NCBI GenBank assembly: GCA_020849535.1
Contig: JADLGB010000309.1
Location: forward strand, 1-36,585
DNA length: 36,585 nt
DNA from: Candidatus Hydrogenedentota bacterium
GTDB taxonomy: Bacteria; Hydrogenedentota; Hydrogenedentia; Hydrogenedentales; SLHB01
Reading direction: 5' to 3'
Positions 1 to 7,885 of the stretch are shown here, piece by piece. Position numbers and translations under genes: made by a program. The first letter of the stretch is position 1. Each line of letters begins with the position of its first letter. The notes beneath the pieces were generated by a model. It did not search any database. It was given only the letters and a program-made list of their open reading frames with translations, and was not told where the DNA came from.

Positions 1-2
1 AG

Positions 3-518
3 CTGCTGGATTTCGGATTGGCCAAGCTCACCAACGTGCAGTCGGCCTTCACGATGATCGGGGTCAGCCTCGGCAAGCAAGACTACATGGCTCCGGAGCA
101 GCGGCTCAGCGCGGCCGGCGTGGACAAACGCGCCGATATCTATTCGCTGGGGGTGCTTTTCTATCAGCTTGTCTCCGGCGAGTTGCCAAAGCTGAATACC
201 CGTCTCACGGACCTCGTTTCCGACTTGCCCAAGGAGGCCAATGACTTTGTGGAGAAGGCGATGGCCCAGTCCGCGGACGAGCGGTACCAGGATGCGCGGG
301 AATTCCGTCTCGCCCTGGCACACATCTACAAGCTAGCTACGGGAATCAGTATTCCGGGGACCAGCGAGGCCGACCTGCCGGAAATGAAGGTCCAATTCTC
401 AGAGCCCACGCCGACGCCGGAAACGGCAGACTACGCGCCGGGTGGAGCGAAACGGCGCGGTGTCTGGTCGCGCCTCCTGCACGCGCTAACGAGGTTCATT
501 CCATTCCGTCGACGTTAA
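3..518 (+). CDS. Serine/threonine protein kinase, C-terminal part (5'-truncated)
   Basis: The reading frame is open to the left edge and begins inside a Hanks-type kinase domain. The first residues read LLDFGLAKL, which is the magnesium-binding DFG motif at the start of the activation loop. The substrate-binding motif follows as YMAPEQ, then the helix-F motif DKRADIYSLGVLFYQLVSGE and the usual C-lobe ending (DERYQDAREF). After the kinase fold there are about 65 residues rich in Pro and Thr, ending in a short basic, amphipathic tail (RLLHALTRFIPFRRR). No transmembrane helix or sensor domain is seen in the part present, so the protein probably ends in the cytoplasm or on the inner membrane surface. 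The ATP-binding lobe and HRD catalytic loop lie outside the window. Such kinases phosphorylate Ser/Thr on regulators or cell-wall proteins; the substrate here is unknown. Confidence 0.9.
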   Translation: MLDFGLAKLTNVQSAFTMIGVSLGKQDYMAPEQRLSAAGVDKRADIYSLGVLFYQLVSGELPKLNTRLTDLVSDLPKEANDFVEKAMAQSADERYQDAREFRLALAHIYKLATGISIPGTSEADLPEMKVQFSEPTPTPETADYAPGGAKRRGVWSRLLHALTRFIPFRRR

Positions 519-970
519 GGACTCTGACCATTTTGGAGTCTCCACGCTAGAATCAGCATGGCCCGCTGGATGGCGGCTCTTTCATCCCGAAAACGGTAGT
601 TGAAAGGGGGGAGAGTCTTCCCTATTCCGCTTTGTGATGTCGCGAGTTCAGGATGAAGGAACCGAAAACACCGGGCCTAACGCAATGCAAGACTACTTTA
701 CCGCGAAGCCGCGAAGACCGCGAAGCAAAGGCAGGGATTGAGTTCCTCTTCCCTCGCGTCATCGCGTCTTCGCGGTAAAGCAATCTTCTCCTTCTTTGCC
801 TGAAGCGAAGTTGAACAGGTCAGGATGTCACCGCTTTTGCGAGGATGACGGTGGCCTGCGTTCCGTGGCTCCACTGCCGATTCCGGGTCCATTGGCGAAG
901 ACCAAACATTTGCATCGAGCCGTAGCTCACCTATGCAGATAAACTTGGCGAGTCTATTTCGATCAAATTC
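519..970. other. Gene-free stretch with one hairpin repeat
   Basis: No credible gene is present. The stretch contains the hairpin repeat at 696-780 and a segment around 825-850 that resembles half of the widespread GCGGGAATGACGG-type repeat. A TAGAAT box at 548-553 sits four bases before a 13-codon ORF (558-599) that is too short and isolated to call. Confidence 0.5.
696..780. repeat. Hairpin repeat with 13-bp perfect arms
   Basis: CTTTACCGCGAAG at 696-708 is the exact reverse complement of CTTCGCGGTAAAG at 768-780. The interior repeats the words CGCGAAG and CGTCTTCGCG. It belongs to the low-information class of dispersed intergenic repeats built from 'cttcgcggtaaag' words that is common in environmental bacterial genomes. 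It does not look like a terminator because no T-run follows either arm. Confidence 0.7.
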
Positions 971-1377
971 CTAAGAGGGTGTTTCAAAAGGAAGTGACCG
1001 CACAGAGCAATGGAGCCTGCGCCACAAGGCACCCTGACTCCGTTGTCCCATGCGATCACCTTCTGCGGAAACTGCTCTGAGCGCTGAAAGCGCCATGCAA
1101 CTCTAGGCAGGGGCAGAGCGAAGCGCCGCCCCTAGTAACGCCCGACACCCCATAGACCAAGCCCTGTAAGGGCGCCGCAATACCTTCGTATTCCCATCCT
1201 TGCGACGCCCTTACAGGGCTGAATCATTTGGGGACATTTCATTCCCAGGGGCGGCGCTTCGCTCTGCCCCTGGCTAGAGTTGCGGCACGCTTTCAGCGTG
1301 CAGGACCGGACCCCAGGCGCTTGGATCGTATTAAGGCTGCGGCGATGCGTGCAGGCACTTCTGAAACACGCTCTAAG
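971..1377. mobile_element. MITE-like element with terminal and internal inverted repeats
   Basis: The ends are imperfect inverted repeats: CTAAGAGGGTGTTTCAAAAG at 971-990 against CTTCTGAAACACGCTCTAAG at 1358-1377. Inside is a much stronger inverted pair: about 1080-1134 and 1247-1304, almost fully complementary over some 55 bp. Inside that is a third, perfect 15-bp pair (AGCCCTGTAAGGGCG at 1160-1174, CGCCCTTACAGGGCT at 1206-1220). The roughly 400-bp element has no transposase gene, which is why I call it MITE-like. It ends about 50 bp from the stop codon of the permease gene. Target-site duplications were not obvious. Confidence 0.6.
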
Positions 1378-1428
1378 ATTTCCAGCACGTCGCTGCGCCT
1401 GCATACGATAATCCAACCTGATACGCGA

Positions 1429-2643
1429 CTATGCCCAGCGCAACCACAGCCATCCGCCCGCGATTGCCAACGTAAGCAAGGTCACGGGAAGCCCGGTGCG
1501 GGCGTGTTCGCGCCAGCCAATGCGCACCCCCAGGCGCTGCGCCTGATCGACCACGATGATATTCGCGATGCTGCCCACGATGAACAGATTCCCCGCGAGG
1601 GTGCTGGCCAGCGCGAGGATAGCGCCTGCGGAAGGGTGCGTAGCAGAAGGCAGCAGGAGCATAGTCGCGGGCACGTTGGATACCAGGTTGGATAGGACAA
1701 CGGTCACCCCGAAGAGCCAAGCGGGATGCTCCACGTGGACGTGCGCGACGCGTAGGGTATCCATGAGTTGCGCGAGGATGCCCGACGTCTCGAGCACGTG
1801 GTTGACCACGAAGAGTCCGCCAAACAGCACGAGCAGGTGCCAATCGACCAGTTCCAGGATGTCGCGCGAGGCCATGCGGCGGCTGGTCAGCAGGACCCCT
1901 GCCGCGGCGAGCGCCACTACTTCGCGAGGCCAATCCGTGAACAGGAAGATCGCCATCAACAACGCGATGGCAGCTACCCCTTTGCTGCTTTGCCACAGGT
2001 TCAGCGTGGGAGCTTTGACGGCAGGAATCGTGAGGCTGGTCTCCCACTGGCCCCGATACAGATAGCGGATGACCGCCCACACGACAACCAGGCCGAGCGC
2101 GCTGGGAAAGGCGGCATCCGCAAGGTATCCGAGGAAGGACATGTCGAGCGCTTGGCCGATGAGCATGTTCTGGGGGTTGCCGATGAGGGTGGCCGCGGAG
2201 CCCACGTTGGCCGCACAGGCGAGCGCGAGCAGAAACGGCACGGGGTTCAACTTGCGCCGGACGCAGCCTTCCACGAGCACCGGAGCCATGGCCAGGCATA
2301 CGATGTCGTTCGCGAGGACTGCGGAGAGGACGCCGCTCACGAGCACGAGCAGGGCGAGGAGCACGCTGGGAGAGACGTTCGCATCCGCGAGCTTGCGCGT
2401 AACCGCTGTGTAGAATCCACCGAGCCGGAATTGCGCCGAGACCACCATGAGACCCAGTAGGAGCGCCATGGTGGAGACGTCTACGGAGTCCCAGGCCTCT
2501 TGCGGTTGCACGCGGCCCAAGGCGAGCAACGCGATGGCGCCGAGCAGGGCGATGCCGGTCCGGTCGAGTGCCAGGCCGGGGTAGCGGCCAAAGATCATGC
2601 CAATGTAGACAAAGATGAATATGGCGAGAACGGTGGTGTCCAT
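1429..2643 (-). CDS. ArsB/NhaD (SLC13-like, YbiR-type) ion transporter
   Basis: This is a 404-residue polytopic inner-membrane protein with about ten to twelve hydrophobic helices. It resembles the ArsB/NhaD superfamily of anion and Na+/H+ transporters, nearest in feel to E. coli YbiR. The family signature is the two-fold re-entrant region: LSAVLANDIVCLAMAPVL, then NVGSAATLIGNPQNMLIG, and in the second half SNLVSNVPATMLLLPSA. The substrate cannot be read from sequence; no arsR or other ars gene is nearby, so arsenite is not favoured. I chose the ATG at 2643 over one seven codons upstream because a TATACT box (2652-2657) overlaps the longer start, which would make the message nearly leaderless. 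It lies 88 bp downstream of the anti-sigma gene on the same strand and could be co-transcribed with it. Confidence 0.8.
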   Translation of the reverse strand: MDTTVLAIFIFVYIGMIFGRYPGLALDRTGIALLGAIALLALGRVQPQEAWDSVDVSTMALLLGLMVVSAQFRLGGFYTAVTRKLADANVSPSVLLALLVLVSGVLSAVLANDIVCLAMAPVLVEGCVRRKLNPVPFLLALACAANVGSAATLIGNPQNMLIGQALDMSFLGYLADAAFPSALGLVVVWAVIRYLYRGQWETSLTIPAVKAPTLNLWQSSKGVAAIALLMAIFLFTDWPREVVALAAAGVLLTSRRMASRDILELVDWHLLVLFGGLFVVNHVLETSGILAQLMDTLRVAHVHVEHPAWLFGVTVVLSNLVSNVPATMLLLPSATHPSAGAILALASTLAGNLFIVGSIANIIVVDQAQRLGVRIGWREHARTGLPVTLLTLAIAGGWLWLRWA

Positions 2644-2651
2644 GGCGCGAG

Positions 2652-2657
2652 AGTATA
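2652..2657 (-). promoter_or_regulatory. Candidate -10 box for a leaderless permease transcript
   Basis: On the minus strand TATACT is followed by eight bases and then the ATG at 2643. A transcript starting at the usual distance would begin at or within a base or two of the start codon. No clear Shine-Dalgarno sequence lies in front of this ATG, which fits a leaderless message. No good -35 box was found. Confidence 0.35.
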
Positions 2658-2731
2658 CGCGCATCCGAATCGGGCTTCACCGTTCCCACCATATGGATGT
2701 CTGCCGGATGAGGATGACGGCAGGCGAAGAG

Positions 2732-4627
2732 TCAAGGCATGTAAGGCTTCACGCGCTCAGTCCAATCTTCAATCTTCAAACGCTCCACATGCCCGTCAAG
2801 GAAGAGCACGTTGCGTGTGGCAAGCTCGCCCCCCACGGCAGGGATGTCCCGCGCGTTGCACATGATGGGCACTTCAGACTCGACATGTGACTCAAACGTC
2901 GGACCCTCTGGGTCAGCGTTGGGGTTATTCGCTATGACGTTCTCGGCGCCCATGGCACGCAACTCCTCACACGAAATACCCGGGAAGAAAAGCACGTAGG
3001 ACAGCGTGCCGGGCTCTTCCCACGGTGAGGTCAACACGTTGGCGTCGGTGAGGTACTCGGGGTAGACCGAGCACCAACCCGGGAACATATAGTCGCAGTT
3101 CTCGTTCGCGAACATTTTCATGACGAGGCCGAGTTGCTTGAGGTTGTTCTGATCGGAGGCGATTTGCGCCCGGTACTTCGCGACGGCGATAGCTCCGCTG
3201 TCACCTTCCATTTGCAGTACTGGGTAAACGGATCTGCCACTGACTGCACCTTGCACGTTTACCGTGAACACATAATCGGGCCCTTCATAGCTCACCTCAA
3301 GCAGGGTTTTCACGATGGGGGCGGGGCCGCCCCATAGGCGCTGCAATTCGGCCTCGTGGTCAAGCAGTCGACTCGTTACGTCGCCACCTTTGGAGCATGA
3401 AGGCATAGGGGGAATGGCGCTCAGGTCCAGCAGATCATAGCCGGCGTTGTAAACGACCGTGCGTCCAATGCGGTTTGCATAGAGATCAAGGTTTTGAGCA
3501 TAGCCTGGTACAAGCTGCGCCAAGGAAGCGGGGAAGCGCCCACCGTTTGCATCGGCATAGCGCCGCAGAGGCTCGTACATTTCCCGCAACTCGGCCTGAC
3601 GATCCTTGAAAACGGCATCTTCATCCACCTCAGGAGACTCGCCCGTCACCTTGGTGAGGCGGATCTTGTTGGGGTCCTGCTCCGTAACGGCTTGCCCATC
3701 TTGGGAAAGACGGCTAAGCGATGGGGACGTCAACGTGACTTCGGTGAAGGCCTCGTTGAAGTCACCCTCAAGATCCGCGGGCAGATCGCCAGGCGTGCCA
3801 TCGACCGTCACGTGGCGGCCCGTCAAGGTCGCAGCGAACGTGATGTCCTCGTTTGGCACCGAAACCGTGATGCGCGATCCGGTGTCCTCGAATTCAACCG
3901 CCGGCCCGTAGTCGACCAGCTTGTCGTTGCTCAGGTAGGCCACCTGCCAGCGGCCTGTCAGGCTTGGCCGCTGCACTTCGCTCAGGCCTTTCGTGAGGGT
4001 CTGCATCACGCCGTTGTTGTCGAGCAGGGCACGGCCGTTCCCCACTTCCGTCAATACGACGCCGGGCAGTACTGCATCTCCGGGGCGGAAGATGTGCTGT
4101 TCTCCCTCATCGCCGGTGACGATGATGGCCAACGGATTCTCCCCAGTGACCGTGCCGGACAGGGTCAGTGGTAGATCCGTTTCCCCGAGCGCTGCGGGAG
4201 TGACTTCTTGCGGAACAACCGCATTCACCGGAGGCGCCTGCGCAAGCTGCGGTGTCTCCTCGGGTTTGTCGCCAGGAGCGACGATGGCGATATTCTGCGG
4301 GTTGGATGGTTCAGGTTCGCCCGGAGTCAGCATGTGATAGGCAGCCGTGGCGGCCAGCGCGATGAGCAGCATCGCGGCGAGGGCCCAGACCAGGCGGCGC
4401 ACGCCCGTTGCGCGCCGCAGCTCTTCTTTCCGTATGCGCTCCACGACAGGGACGTGCAGTCCCATCGGTATGGCTTGTGTCAGCAACATGGTTCGCACCC
4501 TTTCCAAGTCTTTCAACGCGGCCGCGCAATCCGGACAGGTCTTCAGATGCGCCTCGACCGCGCGCCGTTCAGCGGCGGGAAGCTCACCGTCCAGATAGGC
4601 CGACAGGTTGGAGTCGTTACAGGTCAT
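2732..4627 (-). CDS. Membrane-anchored anti-sigma factor with pseudopilin-like periplasmic domains
   Basis: The 631-residue protein starts with a zinc-finger anti-sigma domain (zf-HC2/ZAS type): Cys3, then HLKTCPDC with His27, Cys31 and Cys34. One transmembrane helix follows (about 79-97, LVWALAAMLLIALAATA), then a long periplasmic part. About 340-400 looks like a pseudopilin helix (LREMYEPLRRYADANGGRFP). About 489-631 looks like a DUF1559-type module, with NNLKQLGLVMKMFANEN near 494-510 and the closing motif NVLFLDGHVERL near 606-617. The ATG at 4627 overlaps the end of the sigma gene by 11 bases, so the two are translationally coupled. A longer upstream reading of the same frame is the shadow of the sigma gene. 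The N-terminus should bind and silence the neighbouring sigma factor; the periplasmic part would be the sensor. That last role is inference. Confidence 0.85.
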   Translation of the reverse strand: MTCNDSNLSAYLDGELPAAERRAVEAHLKTCPDCAAALKDLERVRTMLLTQAIPMGLHVPVVERIRKEELRRATGVRRLVWALAAMLLIALAATAAYHMLTPGEPEPSNPQNIAIVAPGDKPEETPQLAQAPPVNAVVPQEVTPAALGETDLPLTLSGTVTGENPLAIIVTGDEGEQHIFRPGDAVLPGVVLTEVGNGRALLDNNGVMQTLTKGLSEVQRPSLTGRWQVAYLSNDKLVDYGPAVEFEDTGSRITVSVPNEDITFAATLTGRHVTVDGTPGDLPADLEGDFNEAFTEVTLTSPSLSRLSQDGQAVTEQDPNKIRLTKVTGESPEVDEDAVFKDRQAELREMYEPLRRYADANGGRFPASLAQLVPGYAQNLDLYANRIGRTVVYNAGYDLLDLSAIPPMPSCSKGGDVTSRLLDHEAELQRLWGGPAPIVKTLLEVSYEGPDYVFTVNVQGAVSGRSVYPVLQMEGDSGAIAVAKYRAQIASDQNNLKQLGLVMKMFANENCDYMFPGWCSVYPEYLTDANVLTSPWEEPGTLSYVLFFPGISCEELRAMGAENVIANNPNADPEGPTFESHVESEVPIMCNARDIPAVGGELATRNVLFLDGHVERLKIEDWTERVKPYMP

Positions 4628-5198
4628 TGCTTTGTTTTCCCACGAACTGTCCGTCCCGGTCGAGGAGTTGGGCCAGTCGCGTGCGGCCGCGGTGTATCCA
4701 CACCTTGACCTCGGCCAGCGACGCGCCAAGCGTCTCCGCGATTTCCGCGTACGAAAGTTCGCCGAATTCGCGCAACATGAGCGCGGAACGATGACTGGCG
4801 GGGAGTTCCGCCAGCGCAAGATTCAACTGCTCGCGCAGGACCGTGGTCTCGGCGGTATTGCGTTCCCGCGCAGGGAGCGATGGATTGAGGGCAACGATGG
4901 ACGACGTGCGCCGGCGGCTGTCGACGGCGAGGTTATGCGCGATCACGAACACGAAGGATCGCACGCGCCCGCCGGGCCGCAACTTGCGCGCCCGCATCTC
5001 GCGGTACACGCGCAGCAGCGTCTCCTGCACGATGTCTTCCGCCTCGTGGACGTTCCGGACCATCCCGTGGGCATACCCGTAGAGCGGACCTTCCAGCCGG
5101 ATGCAGAGAGACTCGAACGCGCTCAAGTCTCCGCCGCACACGCGCCGGACCAGGTCTTCCTCGATCGGGTCGACTCGCCGACTGTCGTGCATGTTCAT
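4617..5198 (-). CDS. RNA polymerase ECF sigma factor (sigma-70 family, RpoE-like)
   Basis: This 193-residue protein has the two ECF regions. Sigma2 spans about 12-85: FESLCIRLEGPLYGYAHGMV, the -10 recognition helix EAEDIVQETLLRVYR, and FVFVIAHNLAVDSRRR. Sigma4 spans about 120-180: LPASHRSALMLREFGELS, then the helix-turn-helix YAEIAETLGASLAEVKVWIH. There is no sigma1 or sigma3, as expected for an ECF factor. The stop codon lies inside the anti-sigma gene, so the pair forms one coupled unit. It would direct RNA polymerase to stress or cell-envelope promoters when released from the anti-sigma protein. MNMH gives two possible ATG starts (5198 or 5192). An ECF-style promoter motif just upstream suggests it activates its own transcription. 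Confidence 0.93.
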   Translation of the reverse strand: MNMHDSRRVDPIEEDLVRRVCGGDLSAFESLCIRLEGPLYGYAHGMVRNVHEAEDIVQETLLRVYREMRARKLRPGGRVRSFVFVIAHNLAVDSRRRTSSIVALNPSLPARERNTAETTVLREQLNLALAELPASHRSALMLREFGELSYAEIAETLGASLAEVKVWIHRGRTRLAQLLDRDGQFVGKQSNDL

Positions 5199-5212
5199 CG
5201 TTCCAGCCCTGT

Positions 5213-5238
5213 ATACGGGGGCGGGAGAAGAAAGTTAC
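5213..5238 (-). promoter_or_regulatory. Candidate autoregulatory ECF promoter
   Basis: Upstream of the sigma gene the minus strand reads GTAAC (5238-5234) and CGTAT (5217-5213), separated by 16 bases. An 'AAC' -35 core and 'CGT' -10 core at this spacing is the general form of ECF-dependent promoters. It sits 15 bp in front of the ATG. Sequence-only prediction. Confidence 0.4.
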
Positions 5239-5287
5239 AGACGGCGCGCAGTAGCGCCGCGTGACGAATCGCCGAGACAGCCGGGCG

Positions 5288-6667
5288 TCAGCGGACGCCC
5301 GCGTCCACCCAGGCCATGGCGGCCTCGGTCATGGCGCGGGGCGCGGACGCTTCCAGGCGGGCCGTGGCTTGTTCGTAGCCGCCGGTGTAGACGGCGCGGG
5401 GCGTCACGAGGTAGCCGAGATAATCGTTGGCGTACCCGGCGAGGATCATGGGACGTTTCTTGCCCTGCATGACGCGTTGTTTCATTTCGAGGCCGTACTC
5501 CACGAACAGTTCGCCGGGAATTCCCACGACGACGAGGGGCCCGATCTGCATGACCTGCACGGGCGCCTGACGCACCTCGGGAAAGGCATCCGGATGTTCC
5601 GCCTTGAACCCCGAGAGTCGGACCGCCCACTCGGCGGAGTCCGCCGCGCGCTCCAGGCGCTGGATTTCAGATTCTACGGCGCCGCTGGCCTTGGCATTAG
5701 TCAGGGACGTCTGCGCGGCGGCAAGGTGCTCCTTCGCCACAGGCAATTCCGGCAAGACGCGCGGCTCGACGGGCACGTCCTCCATGCGGGAGAAGAGGAA
5801 AGTCTCCGTGCCCGGCGGGGTCATCTCGGAGGTCTTGATGACCTCCGCGCCGAGGATGCGGCCCAGGCGCTCGACTTCCAGAAAGGGCGGACCGCTGCGC
5901 TTGACCGTCACGTCGCCGCAGGCGCCTTGGGTGAACAGCGCGACGCCGCCCAGCACATCCTCCACCATCTGTTCCGCGGCACCCGGATACTCGCCGCACA
6001 ACAGCAGATTGTCCGAACCGAGGATGACCGGGTGGCCCGTGAAGTTGAACAGGGTCGCGATGACCGTGCGTGAATCCGCCTCGGTCACGCGGAGCACGCC
6101 AACCATGGGATCGATGACGTCCTCGTTGCCTTGCTGGCGATTGCGCGCAAACCCGTCCAGGCGGCCTTGGCCGAAGCCCAGGGCTGCAGGCCGCAGCGTC
6201 GCGTGCGCCTCAATCAAGGCTTGGCCCATCTCGGCGCGAAGAAAGTCGAAGAGAGCTTGGTTGAACGGGCCGCCGAACATCGAACCCTTCGAGAACCCCG
6301 CCAAGCTCGAATGGTTGTGGGCCGCGCATAGCAGAATGTTCGCCGCGGGGATTCCCGTTGCCGCGCTCACATCTGCGCGCACGGCATCCGCCAACTCACG
6401 CGGCATCCACAGGAGATCGGTCGCGAGAATGGCTAGGGAGGCGTCGCCGTTCGCACAGACCAACGCGCGGGCGTAGATCGGGGTCTTCACGCCTTCGAAG
6501 TTTGCGGTGCGATCGAAGAACCCCGCCATCGTAGTGGGAAACGGCGGCACGATGCTGCGCTTCGCCGCGCCCGCCTTGAGGGGCGTGGCGGCGATCACTG
6601 CGGCCTGATCCTGGCCGGAGGCGGAAAAAGCAATGGTCGCCGCAAGCAATAGAACAAGCGATCGCAT
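5288..6667 (-). CDS. Secreted neutral/alkaline ceramidase-domain hydrolase
   Basis: The 459-residue protein opens with a signal peptide (MRSLVLLLAATIAFSASGQ, cleavage near 18-20). It then matches the N-terminal catalytic domain of neutral/alkaline non-lysosomal ceramidases: AAKRSIVPPFPTTMAGF at the start of the fold, the metal-site motif LLCAAHNHSS, NFTGHPVILG, the loop FTQGACGDVTVK, and near the end YANDYLGYLVTPRAVYTGGYE. Known members cleave the amide bond of ceramides or act on other amide-linked substrates using zinc. Many environmental homologues of this length lack the C-terminal Ig-like domain, as here, and their substrate is unproven. A strong Shine-Dalgarno sequence (GGGAGGA) lies about eight bases before the ATG. 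It is transcribed alone, downstream of a repeat-rich region and facing the same way as the sigma operon. Confidence 0.85.
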   Translation of the reverse strand: MRSLVLLLAATIAFSASGQDQAAVIAATPLKAGAAKRSIVPPFPTTMAGFFDRTANFEGVKTPIYARALVCANGDASLAILATDLLWMPRELADAVRADVSAATGIPAANILLCAAHNHSSLAGFSKGSMFGGPFNQALFDFLRAEMGQALIEAHATLRPAALGFGQGRLDGFARNRQQGNEDVIDPMVGVLRVTEADSRTVIATLFNFTGHPVILGSDNLLLCGEYPGAAEQMVEDVLGGVALFTQGACGDVTVKRSGPPFLEVERLGRILGAEVIKTSEMTPPGTETFLFSRMEDVPVEPRVLPELPVAKEHLAAAQTSLTNAKASGAVESEIQRLERAADSAEWAVRLSGFKAEHPDAFPEVRQAPVQVMQIGPLVVVGIPGELFVEYGLEMKQRVMQGKKRPMILAGYANDYLGYLVTPRAVYTGGYEQATARLEASAPRAMTEAAMAWVDAGVR

Positions 6668-7242
6668 GATTGGGTCCTCCCGCGCCTGATAGTTCTCACT
6701 TTACGCGCGCGCCGGCGATCCGTCAAGGCGGCACTCTCAGCCGGGCAGATACCTTTGAGGAGGTTTGAACTCGTCAATCATACGTCTTGAGAGTACCGAG
6801 CTCTCCAGCGGCACAACGGGCGAAACGACCGAAAGATGCCTATTTCCACCCGAGCCGCTGCCTTGGGTGAATTAAGCCCGTAAGGGCGAAAGACAATAGC
6901 CCAGCGATTGATCGCTGGGTAGCAGGGACTACCAGAAGACGAGTCCCGTCAGGGACGACAGAACAGGTGAGGTATCGTAGGAAGACGGCGTTCAAGGAAT
7001 GGTTGGATGATTTGCATGAGAAGCATGACATGAATTGCGTGGTACTGGAGCTGGTATGGACCCTTTCGCCCCTGCCGGGGCTTGGGAGCTATGGGGTGCC
7101 GCGGACCCAGCGATGAATCGCTGGGCTATTGCCTGTCGTCCCTATCGGGACTTTTTCGCCGAGCCCAGTCTCCAGGAGAAGCGGCAAAAACTCGGAAAAT
7201 GTCCGAATACACACGGGAGTACTGTCCGAGAACTCGGTACTC
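6668..7242. other. Gene-free stretch occupied by a repeat element
   Basis: Nothing here reads as a gene. The first 110 bp hold the ribosome-binding site and presumed promoter of the ceramidase-like gene; the rest is the inverted-repeat element described at 6779-7252. Confidence 0.6.
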
Positions 7243-7252
7243 TCAACATATG
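6779..7252. mobile_element. MITE-like element ending inside the tfoX-like gene
   Basis: Both ends carry the same sequence in inverted orientation. TTGAGAGTACCGAGCTCTC begins at 6788 on the plus strand. The reverse complement of 7228-7252 reads CATATGTTGAGAGTACCGAG followed by TTCTC. The element is about 474 bp. Inside are two copies, also inverted to each other, of a palindrome of the form CCCAGCGATNAATCGCTGGG (6900-6919 and 7107-7126). Each is flanked by 'TCGTCCCTN...GGGACT' and 'TTCGCCC...GGGC' hairpins. No protein-coding capacity is evident. The right end supplies the stop codon of the neighbouring tfoX-like gene. A related copy of the inner palindrome lies near 29060. Confidence 0.6.
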
Positions 7253-7584
7253 TCGCAAGTCCGCGCAATCACGACTGCGGATTCTGCAAGCCGCAGCAGT
7301 TCACCCGCGTCTTCCAGAGCGTCGGGGGGGACTTCCATGTAGTTCTTCAGGGTTTGCTTGGTGGTAGGGCGGAACGGTTTCATGCCGGCGGCCTCGTACT
7401 CCTGCCGCGTGGCGTCGTTTGTCTTGAAGTAGACCCGGTCCTCGGCGACGATGCCGAAGAAGTTCGAGCCGCAGTACAATCCGAATCCTCCAAACATGGG
7501 TCGATATCGAATCCCCTCGATACCTGCGAGTTGGTCCACGACGAATTGAACGAAGCTGGTGTCACCGCTCTTCTTCACCGCCAT
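7243..7584 (-). CDS. TfoX/Sxy N-terminal-domain protein
   Basis: The 113-residue protein is a single TfoX/Sxy N-terminal domain. Typical parts are FVQFVVDQLAGIEGIRYRPM, the hallmark MFGGFGLYCGSNFFGIVAED, VYFKTNDATRQEYEAAGMKPF and the closing YMEVPPDALEDAGELLRLAE. In gamma-proteobacteria, TfoX regulates competence genes together with CRP, but stand-alone N-terminal-domain proteins are widespread and of unknown function, so a competence role should not be assumed. The last four residues (CDIC) and the TGA stop are encoded within the terminal repeat of the adjacent element, so the natural C-terminus may have been replaced when the element arrived. The start is the ATG at 7584; upstream is repeat-rich DNA with no obvious operon partner. 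Confidence 0.85.
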   Translation of the reverse strand: MAVKKSGDTSFVQFVVDQLAGIEGIRYRPMFGGFGLYCGSNFFGIVAEDRVYFKTNDATRQEYEAAGMKPFRPTTKQTLKNYMEVPPDALEDAGELLRLAESAVVIARTCDIC

Positions 7585-7719
7585 TCCGCACTCCCTCCCA
7601 TTTTCGCGCCGATTGAGATGATACCGGATCGTTCACAGTAGTTCAGGTGGGCGAAGCCGCCTCACCCGGCAATAGGCAAGACCTCGCGATAGACGTTGAA
7701 ACGCGGGATGCGTTCGCAT

Positions 7720-7823
7720 CGTGTTGTGAGGTTGTATCGGCGCAACGCATGGGAAAGAACGGAGCCATCACCGCTTGGGCGAGCGCCGTTTGACAGTCAA
7801 ACCGGTGCTATCTTCAAGGCTTG
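7720..7823 (+). repeat. Family-P repeat, half-element copy 1
   Basis: This segment matches 11396-11502 along its full length: CGCAACGC..GGGAAA.AACGG.GCC, then GAGCGCC.TTTGAC, then TCAAACCGGTGCTATCTTCA. It also matches, less closely, each arm of the palindrome at 26001-26222. Three copies within 19 kb show it to be a dispersed repeat. Confidence 0.75.
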
Positions 7824-7885
7824 TCGCGCTGTCCCTGCGTTCGCGGGAATGACGGGGATAGACATGGCGCCCGGCCAACGCCGTC

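Noticed and set aside
558..599. A 13-codon ORF with a TAGAAT box four bases upstream
   Set aside because: Too short and isolated, with no ribosome-binding site or conserved context.
1373..2692. Arginine- and proline-rich 439-residue frame opposite register to the permease
   Set aside because: It overlaps the permease gene on the same strand, has low-quality composition and no recognisable domain; it is a shadow frame.
5261..6476. Long plus-strand frames antisense to the ceramidase-like gene
   Set aside because: Composition and lack of domains mark them as antisense shadows; the minus-strand frame carries all family motifs and a signal peptide.
6779..7252. Possible CRISPR or tandem array suggested by repeated CCCAGCGAT motifs
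   Set aside because: There are only two copies, inverted relative to each other, without regular spacers or cas genes.
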